From HGM04593 sp964458275 (GTDB lineage Bacteria; Bacteroidota; Bacteroidia; Bacteroidales; Bacteroidaceae), in contig CAYWIE010000038.1 in the NCBI GenBank assembly GCA_964458275.1, forward strand, positions 1 through 25,981: a stretch of 25,981 bases of DNA, written 5' to 3'. The notes under the pieces were generated by a model. It made no database searches, was not told the DNA's origin, and worked only from the letters and a program-made list of their open reading frames with translations. Numbering within the stretch: position 1 is the stretch's first letter; each line of letters starts with the position of its first letter. The position numbers were made by a program, and so were the translations under genes. Positions 14,745-23,410 of this stretch are shown here, piece by piece.

Positions 14745-16328
14745 ATGACGAAGGAGGGGAAAGAGAAAAAGACAGCACTTGTAGCCGGAGCAGGTCCTGC
14801 CGGGCTTACGGCAGCATACGAACTGCTGAAGAAGAGCGACATTCATCCTGTGATTGTCGAAGCGACCAATGTTATTGGCGGAATATCGCAGACAGTAAAA
14901 TACAAAGGCAACCGCATGGACATCGGCGGACATCGTTTCTTTTCGAAGAGCAGTGCCATCATGGAGTGGTGGAACAGTGTCATGCCCATACAAGGAGCAA
15001 ACTCTAAGGACGATATACTGCTCGGTAACAACGGCAAACCATTGCAAAAAGATGGTCCCGACCCGGAGACATCGGACCGCGTTATGCTCTACCGCGACCG
15101 CATATCGCGTATATTTTTCCTTCGCAAGTTTTTCGATTATCCGATATCGTTGAAACTGTCGACATTCACAAATTTAGGTCTGTGGCGTACGATAGAATCG
15201 GGTATAGGATATATATATTCGCAGCTTTTCAAACGTAAGGAAGATTCGCTTGAGAATTTCTATATAAACCGTTTCGGACGTCCTCTCTACAATCTCTTCT
15301 TCGAAGGTTATACAGAAAAGGTGTGGGGAGTGCATCCCTCGAAGTTGGGTGCCGACTGGGGAAGTCAGAGAGTGAAAGGCTTGTCGGTCTATGCAATACT
15401 TAAAGATGCACTGACAAAGCCCTTTATGAAGGACGACATAGAACAGAAGAAAGTGGAGACATCCCTCATCGAACAATTCATATATCCCAAGCTCGGTCCC
15501 GGACAGTTGTGGGAAATTGTTGCCGGCGATGTGGAGAAGATGAGCGGCGAAATAAAAATGCAGCACGAAGTCATAGGCATAAACATAGAAGGCAAAAGAG
15601 TTGTCTCTGTCGATTGCCGCCTGCAAGACGGTACGGTAGCAAATATGCCTTGCGACTACTTCTTGTCGACTATGCCCATAAAGGACCTGATAGCAGCCAT
15701 AAAGGGAATAGACATACCCGAAGCAGTCAAGCAGATTGCAGCTGATTTGCCGTACCGCGACTTTATTACCGTCGGACTTCTGCTCGACAAAATGAAGATA
15801 CAGAACAAGACGAAAATAAAGACATACGCCGACCGTGTACCCGATACATGGATATATGTGCAGGAGCGCGACGTAAAGGTAGGCCGTCTTCAGGTGTTCA
15901 ACAACTGGTCGCCCTACCTTGTAGAGGACTATGAAAACAGAATGTTCATAGGACTCGAATATTTCTGCAACGAAGGCGATGAGCTATGGTCAATGAGCGA
16001 CGACAGTTTCATAGAAATGGCAATCGACGAACTTGTTAAAATAGATATAATAGACCGCGCCGCAGTACTTGATGCCACAAGAGTGAAGATAAAGAAAGCC
16101 TATCCGGCATATTTCGGCAGTTACACTCGTCTTGGCGAAGTGCGCAGCTTCCTCGACACTATAGAAAACCTCTATTGTCTGGGACGCAACGGACAGCACC
16201 GCTACAACAACATGGACCACTCCATGATGACAGCAATGGTGGCTGTTGAAAATATAACCAATGGCATCTCTGATAAAAGTGCCATCTGGAACGTGAATAC
16301 CGAAAGTGAATACCACGAACAGAAATAA
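14745..16328 (+). CDS. FAD-dependent oxidoreductase, UDP-galactopyranose-mutase-like/amine-oxidase fold
   Basis: The 527-residue protein opens with a dinucleotide-binding motif (VAGAGPAGLTAAYEL, 13-27), an Asp/Glu-ended strand (VIVEA) and MDIGGHRFFSKS (58-69). It closes with YCLGRNGQHRYNNMDHSM, the C-terminal FAD-contacting segment. These resemble UDP-galactopyranose mutases and related protoporphyrinogen-oxidase-like enzymes, though the protein is longer than bacterial UGM (about 370-390). It has no signal peptide and is cytoplasmic. With the SDR one base upstream and GtrA before that, a redox step on a sugar (ring contraction, or oxidation before epimerisation) is plausible, but this is inference from context. 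Confidence 0.78.
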   Translation: MTKEGKEKKTALVAGAGPAGLTAAYELLKKSDIHPVIVEATNVIGGISQTVKYKGNRMDIGGHRFFSKSSAIMEWWNSVMPIQGANSKDDILLGNNGKPLQKDGPDPETSDRVMLYRDRISRIFFLRKFFDYPISLKLSTFTNLGLWRTIESGIGYIYSQLFKRKEDSLENFYINRFGRPLYNLFFEGYTEKVWGVHPSKLGADWGSQRVKGLSVYAILKDALTKPFMKDDIEQKKVETSLIEQFIYPKLGPGQLWEIVAGDVEKMSGEIKMQHEVIGINIEGKRVVSVDCRLQDGTVANMPCDYFLSTMPIKDLIAAIKGIDIPEAVKQIAADLPYRDFITVGLLLDKMKIQNKTKIKTYADRVPDTWIYVQERDVKVGRLQVFNNWSPYLVEDYENRMFIGLEYFCNEGDELWSMSDDSFIEMAIDELVKIDIIDRAAVLDATRVKIKKAYPAYFGSYTRLGEVRSFLDTIENLYCLGRNGQHRYNNMDHSMMTAMVAVENITNGISDKSAIWNVNTESEYHEQK

Positions 16329-16392
16329 GAAACAGCTTCTTGATTTTTTTTGTTGAAAAGATAGAAACCGAATACCATTCCGCTCTATGATA

Positions 16393-16400
16393 TATATTTG
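16393..16400 (+). promoter_or_regulatory. -7 box for the RelA/SpoT homologue
   Basis: TATATTTG is an exact TAnnTTTG match, 52 bases before the ATG at 16452. It overlaps the TTG that would begin a longer open frame, which argues for the ATG as the true start. No properly spaced -33 element was found. Confidence 0.5.
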
Positions 16401-16451
16401 CCCCAGACAATATATAAGAATAGAGATGTATTACACAAAAAACACACGGCT

Positions 16452-18335
16452 ATGGACAAAGATATACACCTGCACTACGAAGCACTGATTGACGACCGCA
16501 TTACAGAATTCTTTTATATGGTTCGCGACCATCTGAGCGAAGAGGATATAGAACGCGCAAAGGAAGCGTGTAACTTCGCACGTATGGCACATGGCAGCCA
16601 GAAACGCAAGACCGGTGAACCATACATCCTGCATCCTATAGCTGTGGCCCGTATCCTTGCAGTAGAGATGGAGATGGGAGTAAATCCGATTATAGCAGCC
16701 TTCCTGCACGATGTTGCCGAAGACACAAAATATACCATTGAAGACATCAGGGAACGTTTCGGGGATGATGTTGCCTTTCTTGTAAGCATTGTAACCAAGC
16801 AGAAGAAAGACAAGTATGAGACCTCAAAGCAGATTGACAATTTCCAGCAGATGCTAAACTCTGTCCAGTACGACATACGTGCACTCTTGCTGAAACTTGC
16901 CGACCGTTTGCACAACATGCGCACTCTGAGCAGCATGCGTCCCGACAAGCAGATGAAGATAGCAGGAGAGACCGACTATTTCTACGCTCCGCTTGCCAAC
17001 CGTCTGGGACTCTACAAAATCAAGACAGAGCTCGAAAATCTCTCGTTCCGTTTCCGTTGTCCACGTGAATTTGCAAGTGTGAACGAAGCATTGCGTGTCG
17101 ATCGCCGCAACCGTGAACCCGATGTGAACCGTTTCATGCAGGATATTGTACACTTGTTGGCTGACAAAGGAATAAAGGTACGTACCGAAATGCACTATCG
17201 CTCGGCATACAAGATATGGCACAAGATGCACACCACCGGTTGCGACTTTTCCCACATAGACAACAAATATTACATTCGCATAATATATGGCGACATCCCC
17301 GGTATGTCCGAAAAGGATGCAGCCCTGAAAATCTACTCAATCCTTACCGACAACTACAAGGAGCACCCCCACAGTGTAAACAATTTCATCGACTCTCCAA
17401 AAGAGAACGGTTATCAGAGTTTCCATCTCAAGCTTCATGGCGGAAAGGGTTTCTGGGAAGAGATACACATCTCGTCCAAACGCATGATACACAAGTCGCA
17501 GTTGGGATTTGTGGCAGAACGCTCCGAAGGAGGAATTGTAAAATGGATTGAAAAACTGAAATCCGTACTTCAGGATATTGCCACCCACGGCAAAGAGGTA
17601 GAGTACATGGAGGGTGTAACAATGTCTTTCTACAACGACAACATCGTAGTCTACACTCCTAAGGGTACCAGCATCGTGCTTCCCAAGAACGCATCTGCAC
17701 TTGATTTTGCATTCGAGATACATACAAACATAGGCAAGCATGCGCAGTATGCCAAGATAAACGGCCGTCTATGCTCTGTGAAGACAGTATTGCAGCACGG
17801 CGATTGCATAGAGATAGGTACCAATGACGAAATTAAACCTCATCCCGATTGGCTCGATCATGTAGTAACATACAAAGCCAAACGTCAGTTGCGTACACAG
17901 ATCAACCGTCTGAAAAAGGTGCCTTTTATACTATGCCCCAACTGCAACCCCATTCCAGGCGATGAAGTTGTCGGCTTTAAAGAGAGCAACGACAAGATAA
18001 CGATACATCGCCGTGACTGTAAATCGGCCATACGCCGTGCTTCACACGAAGGCGACAATATTGTAGCTGTGAATTTCGAGGAGGACAACGAGCTTCTATA
18101 CCCGGCATGTCTGAAGATTTTTGCAGTAGACCGCTATCATCTGCTGATAGATCTTGTAGACTGCATAACCAACCGTCTGAAACTCTCCATGAAGTCCATA
18201 AACTCGGTTTGTGCAGATGAAATAGTAAACTGTACAGTCGAGTTCTATGTACACTCTTCTAACGAACTGCACGAAGTAATCTCCAGCATCTCAGAGATTC
18301 CCGGCGTCGACGAAGTTAAGCAGTGCAATATCTGA
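16452..18335 (+). CDS. Long RelA/SpoT homologue; hydrolase domain intact, synthetase domain divergent
   Basis: The 627-residue protein has the four-part RSH layout. The HD hydrolase domain (about 25-190) keeps the expected residues: YILHPIAVA (58-66), FLHDVAEDT with His86-Asp87 (84-92) and KLADRLHNMRT (148-158). The synthetase-like domain (about 225-360) keeps ENGYQSFH (318-325), but Rel-type GRPKHxYSI reads MHYRSAYKI (247-255) and the catalytic Asp of DLLAVR appears as Asn271 (NKYYIR). A TGS domain (about 395-460), a Cys-containing module (CPNC 495-498, HRRDC 519-523) and a C-terminal ACT-like domain follow. It should degrade (p)ppGpp and may not make it. The domain assignments rest on family knowledge; the loss of synthesis is inference. 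Confidence 0.87.
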   Translation: MDKDIHLHYEALIDDRITEFFYMVRDHLSEEDIERAKEACNFARMAHGSQKRKTGEPYILHPIAVARILAVEMEMGVNPIIAAFLHDVAEDTKYTIEDIRERFGDDVAFLVSIVTKQKKDKYETSKQIDNFQQMLNSVQYDIRALLLKLADRLHNMRTLSSMRPDKQMKIAGETDYFYAPLANRLGLYKIKTELENLSFRFRCPREFASVNEALRVDRRNREPDVNRFMQDIVHLLADKGIKVRTEMHYRSAYKIWHKMHTTGCDFSHIDNKYYIRIIYGDIPGMSEKDAALKIYSILTDNYKEHPHSVNNFIDSPKENGYQSFHLKLHGGKGFWEEIHISSKRMIHKSQLGFVAERSEGGIVKWIEKLKSVLQDIATHGKEVEYMEGVTMSFYNDNIVVYTPKGTSIVLPKNASALDFAFEIHTNIGKHAQYAKINGRLCSVKTVLQHGDCIEIGTNDEIKPHPDWLDHVVTYKAKRQLRTQINRLKKVPFILCPNCNPIPGDEVVGFKESNDKITIHRRDCKSAIRRASHEGDNIVAVNFEEDNELLYPACLKIFAVDRYHLLIDLVDCITNRLKLSMKSINSVCADEIVNCTVEFYVHSSNELHEVISSISEIPGVDEVKQCNI

Positions 18336-18388
18336 GAGCAGGCGCAAATCGTCTTTTCGCTTGTGCCTGAATGAAGGTCGCATGCAGC

Positions 18389-18440
18389 AAAATGAAGTGA
18401 ACCTCAAAGTCTGAAAAGACTTTGAGGTTCACTTCATTTT
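18389..18440. terminator. Bidirectional hairpin terminator between the RSH and esterase genes
   Basis: A perfect 23-bp stem (18389-18411 with 18418-18440) with loop TGAAAA. It is flanked by AAAA on the left and TTTTT on the right, so it works for both convergent genes. It ends 12 bases before the esterase stop codon. Confidence 0.88.
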
Positions 18441-18452
18441 TGTGAGCTATAT

Positions 18453-20465
18453 CTATTTCACAAAAAACTTGCGTCCTTTCTTTATAAAGATACCACGTTT
18501 GGACTCTTTTACACGTCTGCCGTTAAGGTCGTAGCAAGTCTCATCTTTTGCCTCCTCATTGGCAGGAGTATCAATAGAGGTGAGAACACTGTCGATGCTA
18601 TTCATCCACTCTGTCAGGTCCTTCACCATTTCGTCGTGATATTTATACGAGGTCTTGAATCCGTAGCCATGTCCGCCTGTGGGGAAATTCTTTGCGTGTA
18701 CGGGCACGCCATTTGCTTTAAGAGCGTTGACATATTCTATGCTGTTGCGCGGGGGCACAGTGGCATCGTCGTCAGCCCAGCATATGTAAACCATTGGGGT
18801 GTCGGCTTTCACCTGTTTCTCGTTGCTGTATTTGTTTGTCAGACTGGCTGAGGCTGATGAACCTATGAGGTTGGCACGCGAACCTGCGTGGGTGTAGCTG
18901 GCATCCATGGTTATTACAGGATAGAAGAGTATTTGGAAGGCAGGCTTGTCTGCCCCTGTTGTCTGAGTAGACACGGTAGCTGTCAAGTGGCCGCCTGCGC
19001 TGAATCCTATTACACCTACCTGACCGGTTGTTACATTGTACTGTTCGGCATTATCACGCAGATATTTCATGGCGCTTTTCGCCTGGTTCATTGGTGCGCT
19101 GTGAGATGTAGGAGGCACGGTGTAGGTAAGCACAGCTGCTGTGTATCCCAATTCATTGAAGAACGGCGCCCAATCGGCACCTTCAGTGCTGCCGGCTACA
19201 AAGGCATAGCCACCACCGGGAATTATCAGTATGGCGCGGCCGTTTGCCTTCTCTTCGGATGACTTGAATATCTTTATGGCTGCCCCTGAAGAGAGCTTGA
19301 CGTTCGTAACTGCCAGAGAACCGACTTTGCTTACTGTAAATATAGAGCCTCCGTCGGCAACGTTGAAGAATCCCAAATATCCGCCGGCTCCGCCATACTC
19401 GTTTATATGCTTGCCGTCTTCGTTGTTCACAAGCAAGAATCCTTTTTCATTCTCTACTATTTTCCACGGATAGACTTTGACGTCGAGAATGGCTTTGTTG
19501 CCCACCTTTGCAAGTGTCTTTGTGGTGTCTGTGCGGCTATAGACAACGATGCCATTATAGGGGTCACCCTTAAAAGCCCATTGATAGGAGAGCTTTTCGG
19601 TATCTTCTTTTGTAGGCATGGGGTTGCATCTGTATCCGTTGTCGGTTGTAACGTAGTCTGCGCCGCTGTTCAATGCAAGATTGTACCAATGGGCATTCTT
19701 CAGATCTGCTGATAGCTTGAACGGCAAATTCCATGTGGCAACTATGCGGACAACATTGTCGCCATCCTTGACAAGTGTAACAGGCTCGGCTACCGCGTAT
19801 GTCGTATATGCGCGGGGTACCACTTTGTCGGGCACTTCGATTATTGTATCTCCAACCAGTCCTGCACATTTGATTTCTTCGAACAAGTTGCCGGCAGCAT
19901 CCTCTATGCGATAGGTGACGGTTGTCTGTTTTGCGAAATAACCATTGAGGATTCCAAGAGCTTCCGTTGCGTCAAAACCGCCGGTTGCAACTATCGAATA
20001 GTGGTTGCCCGAATCGTATGCGTTGTGTTTGTTCAGGCAGACACCTTTTTGTGTGCCGCTGGCTGTGTTGAGAACGTATCCGTTGCTCTTGATGCGCATA
20101 GTGTAATCAGTATATTTTGTGCTGTGCTCAAGTTCAATGGGTTCAATCGTGTCGTTGCTGAGGATGATGTTGCTCCATCCTCTCGAATCTGTAACGGGGT
20201 TACGGTACATGAACAATTTGTCTGCGACGCTGTAGAGATAATAATTGTCTTTGTAGGTGATGATGGCAAAATCGCCTTTTTCCGCGCCCAACGATGTCTT
20301 GGCGGTACTTATCAGATAACCGTCTTTGGTGCCAAGATTGCCGCGCTGGTTGAGAATGTTATAAATTTTGTCGTTCGAAGGGACGAACTCTTCTGCCTGC
20401 GCCGGTAGTATCGCTCCTGTCAGCAATAGGAAAAACAGGCAGCATGCCAATTTGAGTTGTTTCAT
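18453..20465 (-). CDS. Secreted multidomain esterase (alpha/beta hydrolase) with C-terminal DLNGRRV tail
   Basis: The 670-residue product starts at 20465 with a signal peptide (MKQLKLACCLFFLLLTG, cut near PAQA). Residues about 30-380 form beta-rich modules with repeated YYLYSV and FLLVNNEDGKHI segments, reminiscent of carbohydrate-binding trefoil modules. The hydrolase (about 390-625) has an oxyanion motif IPGGGY (415-420), nucleophile elbow GFSAGG with Ser489 (487-492), an Asp in WADDDATVPP (563-572) and His599 in GGHGYG, as in Aes/xylan-acetylesterase-like enzymes. The end, CYDLNGRRV..GIFIKKGRKFFVK, resembles the sorting-type tail common in Bacteroidales secreted proteins. It probably deacylates a dietary or host glycan; the substrate is not known. 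The N-terminal domain naming is weak. Confidence 0.78.
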   Translation of the reverse strand: MKQLKLACCLFFLLLTGAILPAQAEEFVPSNDKIYNILNQRGNLGTKDGYLISTAKTSLGAEKGDFAIITYKDNYYLYSVADKLFMYRNPVTDSRGWSNIILSNDTIEPIELEHSTKYTDYTMRIKSNGYVLNTASGTQKGVCLNKHNAYDSGNHYSIVATGGFDATEALGILNGYFAKQTTVTYRIEDAAGNLFEEIKCAGLVGDTIIEVPDKVVPRAYTTYAVAEPVTLVKDGDNVVRIVATWNLPFKLSADLKNAHWYNLALNSGADYVTTDNGYRCNPMPTKEDTEKLSYQWAFKGDPYNGIVVYSRTDTTKTLAKVGNKAILDVKVYPWKIVENEKGFLLVNNEDGKHINEYGGAGGYLGFFNVADGGSIFTVSKVGSLAVTNVKLSSGAAIKIFKSSEEKANGRAILIIPGGGYAFVAGSTEGADWAPFFNELGYTAAVLTYTVPPTSHSAPMNQAKSAMKYLRDNAEQYNVTTGQVGVIGFSAGGHLTATVSTQTTGADKPAFQILFYPVITMDASYTHAGSRANLIGSSASASLTNKYSNEKQVKADTPMVYICWADDDATVPPRNSIEYVNALKANGVPVHAKNFPTGGHGYGFKTSYKYHDEMVKDLTEWMNSIDSVLTSIDTPANEEAKDETCYDLNGRRVKESKRGIFIKKGRKFFVK

Positions 20466-20512
20466 GGTTCTGGTAGGTTTGGTTGTTTTTTTTATTATTT
20501 TGTCAGCATTTA

Positions 20513-20541
20513 CAAAGGTAATAATTTTAAACGGTTCCCAA
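20513..20541 (-). promoter_or_regulatory. Promoter for the secreted esterase gene
   Basis: On the minus strand TACCTTTG (20520-20513) matches TAnnTTTG, and TTG lies at 20541-20539, 18 bases upstream, close to the normal -33 spacing. The start codon is at 20465, so the leader is about 40 bases. This suggests the esterase is transcribed separately from cbpA. Confidence 0.6.
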
Positions 20542-20561
20542 TACAAATAATCTGAGTTTTA

Positions 20562-21470
20562 TTATTCCATACTTCTGATTCTCCTGAGCAACTCTTTCTG
20601 TTGTTCGTTGAGCGTTGGCAGTTGCACCTTTATCGTAACTATAATATCTCCACGCACATGTTCGTTCTTGTATTGGGAAAGTCCTTTTCCACGCAGTCTG
20701 AGCTTGCTGTCGGGCTGTGTGCCAGGCTTTATTGCAATTCTTGCATTGCCGTCGAGGGTGGGGATGATTGTCTCTCCGCCAAGCAGTGCCCTGTATATGT
20801 CTATGGTCGTTGTTGTGTGAAGGTCGTTGCCTGCACGTGTGAAGCGCGGGTCGGGTTCTATTGCAAAGGTTATGTAAAGGTCTCCCTTCTCGCCACCTGC
20901 CGGCGATTCTCCGCCATAGCCCTTCAGACGTATGCTCTGTCCGTCAGATATTCCTGCGGGGATAGTGATTCTTATCTTCTTGCCCTCTATCTCTATTATT
21001 TCCTTGTGTGTGGTGAGTGTGTTGCGTAGCGGGACGCTCAACGTACTGCGATAATCATTACCGCGGACATTGGCGCTGCTGCGACCTCCGCGATTGCCTG
21101 AGAAATTTTTTCCGAACAGCTCTTCGAAGAAGTCGCTGAAAGCATTTCCGCCACCGAAGCCGCCGAAACTGTATCCGCCAAAGGCATCTCCTTCGCTTTT
21201 CATGCGCGATTCATATTGCCGGCGTTGCGCTTCGTACTCATCGGCATGTTTCCAATTTTCGCCATACTCGTCATATCTTTTTCGTTTTTCGGGGTCGCTC
21301 AACACTTCGTTGGCTTCGTTTATTGCCTGAAAATGCTCTTTTGCATGAGCATCATTCTTGTTCAGGTCGGGATGATATTTCTTTGCCATTCTGCGGTATG
21401 CCTTTTTAATTTCTGCGAGAGAAGCATCCTTGTTTATCCCAAGTATTTTATAATAATCTATATATGCCAT
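20562..21470 (-). CDS. cbpA: CbpA-type DnaJ co-chaperone
   Basis: The 302-residue protein has an N-terminal J domain with HPD at 33-35 (KKYHPDLNKND) that stimulates DnaK ATPase. A Gly/Phe-rich linker (about 95-125, FGGYSFGGFGGG) and two beta-barrel substrate-binding domains (about 135-300) follow, with IPAGISDGQSIRLKGYG and DLYITFAIEPDPRF. The Cys-rich zinc region of true DnaJ is absent, which defines the CbpA/DjlA-like class, and the length (about 305) is typical. It acts in the cytoplasm on unfolded proteins. The CbpM modulator gene that often accompanies cbpA is not present on either side. Confidence 0.9.
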   Translation of the reverse strand: MAYIDYYKILGINKDASLAEIKKAYRRMAKKYHPDLNKNDAHAKEHFQAINEANEVLSDPEKRKRYDEYGENWKHADEYEAQRRQYESRMKSEGDAFGGYSFGGFGGGNAFSDFFEELFGKNFSGNRGGRSSANVRGNDYRSTLSVPLRNTLTTHKEIIEIEGKKIRITIPAGISDGQSIRLKGYGGESPAGGEKGDLYITFAIEPDPRFTRAGNDLHTTTTIDIYRALLGGETIIPTLDGNARIAIKPGTQPDSKLRLRGKGLSQYKNEHVRGDIIVTIKVQLPTLNEQQKELLRRIRSME

Positions 21471-21530
21471 TTTGTATGTATTGTCTTATCAATATCCTTG
21501 TATTTTTTTCTTAAAACAAACTAAACCCCT

Positions 21531-21561
21531 TTTGAGTTTCATCGGAAATAGTATATCTTTG
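21531..21561 (+). promoter_or_regulatory. Bacteroidota promoter for the 5'-nucleotidase-like lipoprotein operon
   Basis: TTTG at 21531-21534 and TATCTTTG at 21554-21561 are separated by 19 bases, a full match to the consensus. The start codon is at 21629, giving a leader of about 60 bases. The gap is divergent with cbpA, for which no clean box was seen. Confidence 0.78.
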
Positions 21562-21628
21562 CAAATTATGATTTTATGTCCATGTGGGCAAAAGAATACG
21601 ATGAGTAATAAAATTAAATAACGACAAA

Positions 21629-23404
21629 ATGAAACGTATCTATTTATGGATGATTATGGGGATTGCAATGCTTTTTGCATCGTGCAGTCCCGAAAAGGTG
21701 AAATTGTCTGTGGTTGCGACCTCCGACGTAGAGAATGCTCTTTTTGCATACGACTATAAGTATTTGAGCGAGAGCAGAGGAGGCGGCGTAGTCATAGCCT
21801 CGTATCTTAATGGATTGAGAAGCCAGCTTGGCACACAGAATGTAGTGTATGTCGATAATGGCGATATGCTTGCAGGATGGCCCGTAAACTACTATATGAA
21901 GTATATCGACAAGAACGAAACTACTATTGTTGCAGAGGCAATGAACAGACTTGGCTGCGATGTCTACACATTCGGCGAGGGGGACCTTTCGGCAGGACGA
22001 GAACTTCTCCAGCGTCATGTGAAGTCGATGAAAGGTACAGCAGTGTGTGCCAACATCCTCGATGCAAAGAGCGGTAAGCCTCTATATAAACCCTACGCGA
22101 TAGTCGAGCGCGATGGATTGAAGATTGCTTTTCTCGGAATCATCACAGATGCGGTAGACAAGTATATCAGCGCATCTTCTTTGGAGAGCATGGGCATAAG
22201 GATTGCCGATGCCGAGTCGGCTGCAAGAGACTGGATTGATGTCATAAAAAAGAATGAAAAGCCTGATGTTGTCATCGGTCTCTTCCATACAGGTGCATCT
22301 TCTGTTGTCAAACGCAACAATCTGCGCGAGAATATCGGTCAGACAATAGCCCGCAATGTTGCAGGATTCGATGCTATAGTCTGCGGACACGACGGATTGC
22401 GCCGCACAAGAACTGTCGAGAGCATTGATGGCAAAAAGGTAACTCTTGCCTCTCCCGGCCGTCGTGGAATGTATGCAGTGGAGATAAATATCACCGGTGA
22501 GCGCGGCAAGAACGGATTGGAGAACAAAAGTATTGATGTGGATATAAAATCAATGCTTTCTCGTGAAAAAGACAAGGAGTATGTTTCTGCGTTGCGCGAG
22601 CGCACATCAGATATGGGCAAGGCGCTTGCTGCACCCGTCGCAAGTCTCAAGGGCGAGGCACAGGCTGTAGACGCTCTCTTCGGCTCATCGGCATATGTCG
22701 ACCTCATTCACAAGATACAGTTGAAGTACAGCGGTGCGAGTCTTTCGATAGCACATCCTTATACTATCGAAATGAGCTTTGGCAACGGCAATGTGTCATT
22801 GAACGATATTCGCCGTTTCTTCCCTATGAGTGGCAAACTTTACACAGTGAAGCTGAAGGGCAGCGAGATAAGAGATATGCTTCTCTATAGTGTGACGCAC
22901 TACTACAAGCCTCTGTATAAGAAGGAGGGCTCTATACTCAAATACAATAGAGAGGGCACACGTCTTAGCGAAAATACCAAAGAACTTGAATCTGTAGGAG
23001 GTCTGCGCTACAATGTGCACCTGAACAAGAAGAAAGACGATGGCAAACTTCAGATTCTGGGGCTTGCGAATGGCGTACCTTTCGACCCCGATAAAGAGTA
23101 CACAGTTGCCGTTCCCGAAGATATGGTTATGACGGTGAACCTTTCTCTCAGCCTCGGTGCCAAAGTGAAGAGCGACGATATGCAGAAACGCATAATCGCC
23201 ATCAGCGACAAAGAGATTTCCGAGCTTGTACTCGACTACTTCAAGGAGAATAAAGTGGTTGAGATGAAACCTCTCGGCAATTGGTCTTTGCAGCCTGCTT
23301 CATGGATGAAGACTGTAAAAGAGAACGAAATGAACAAATTGACAAACATATATTTTCCTCAGGCACTGATAGAGGAAGAGATGATAAAGCAGATACAAAA
23401 ATAA
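21629..23404 (+). CDS. 5'-nucleotidase/UshA-family lipoprotein with an altered metal site
   Basis: The 591-residue protein has a lipoprotein signal (MLFASCS, lipid Cys19), a metallophosphoesterase-like domain (about 25-300) and a 5'-nucleotidase C-terminal domain (about 335-560; AHPYTIEM, SLNDIRRFFPMSGKLYTVKL). Normal members bind two metals through DxH, GDxxxG, GNH(D/E), H and GHxH. Here these read D33-V-E35, GD at 78-79, G116-E-G-D119, H220 and G253-H-D-G256. Two of the usual His ligands and the Asn-His pair are therefore replaced. The fold is recognisable from flanking matches such as LFAYDY, VDNGD and GLFHTG, but normal phosphatase activity is doubtful. It is exported and membrane-tethered, and lies 6 bases before another lipoprotein gene. 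Confidence 0.82.
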   Translation: MKRIYLWMIMGIAMLFASCSPEKVKLSVVATSDVENALFAYDYKYLSESRGGGVVIASYLNGLRSQLGTQNVVYVDNGDMLAGWPVNYYMKYIDKNETTIVAEAMNRLGCDVYTFGEGDLSAGRELLQRHVKSMKGTAVCANILDAKSGKPLYKPYAIVERDGLKIAFLGIITDAVDKYISASSLESMGIRIADAESAARDWIDVIKKNEKPDVVIGLFHTGASSVVKRNNLRENIGQTIARNVAGFDAIVCGHDGLRRTRTVESIDGKKVTLASPGRRGMYAVEINITGERGKNGLENKSIDVDIKSMLSREKDKEYVSALRERTSDMGKALAAPVASLKGEAQAVDALFGSSAYVDLIHKIQLKYSGASLSIAHPYTIEMSFGNGNVSLNDIRRFFPMSGKLYTVKLKGSEIRDMLLYSVTHYYKPLYKKEGSILKYNREGTRLSENTKELESVGGLRYNVHLNKKKDDGKLQILGLANGVPFDPDKEYTVAVPEDMVMTVNLSLSLGAKVKSDDMQKRIIAISDKEISELVLDYFKENKVVEMKPLGNWSLQPASWMKTVKENEMNKLTNIYFPQALIEEEMIKQIQK

Positions 23405-23410
23405 TACACA

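Noticed and set aside
16398..16451. Longer RelA/SpoT start at a TTG
   Set aside because: The TTG is part of the TATATTTG promoter box, and the family similarity starts after the ATG at 16452.
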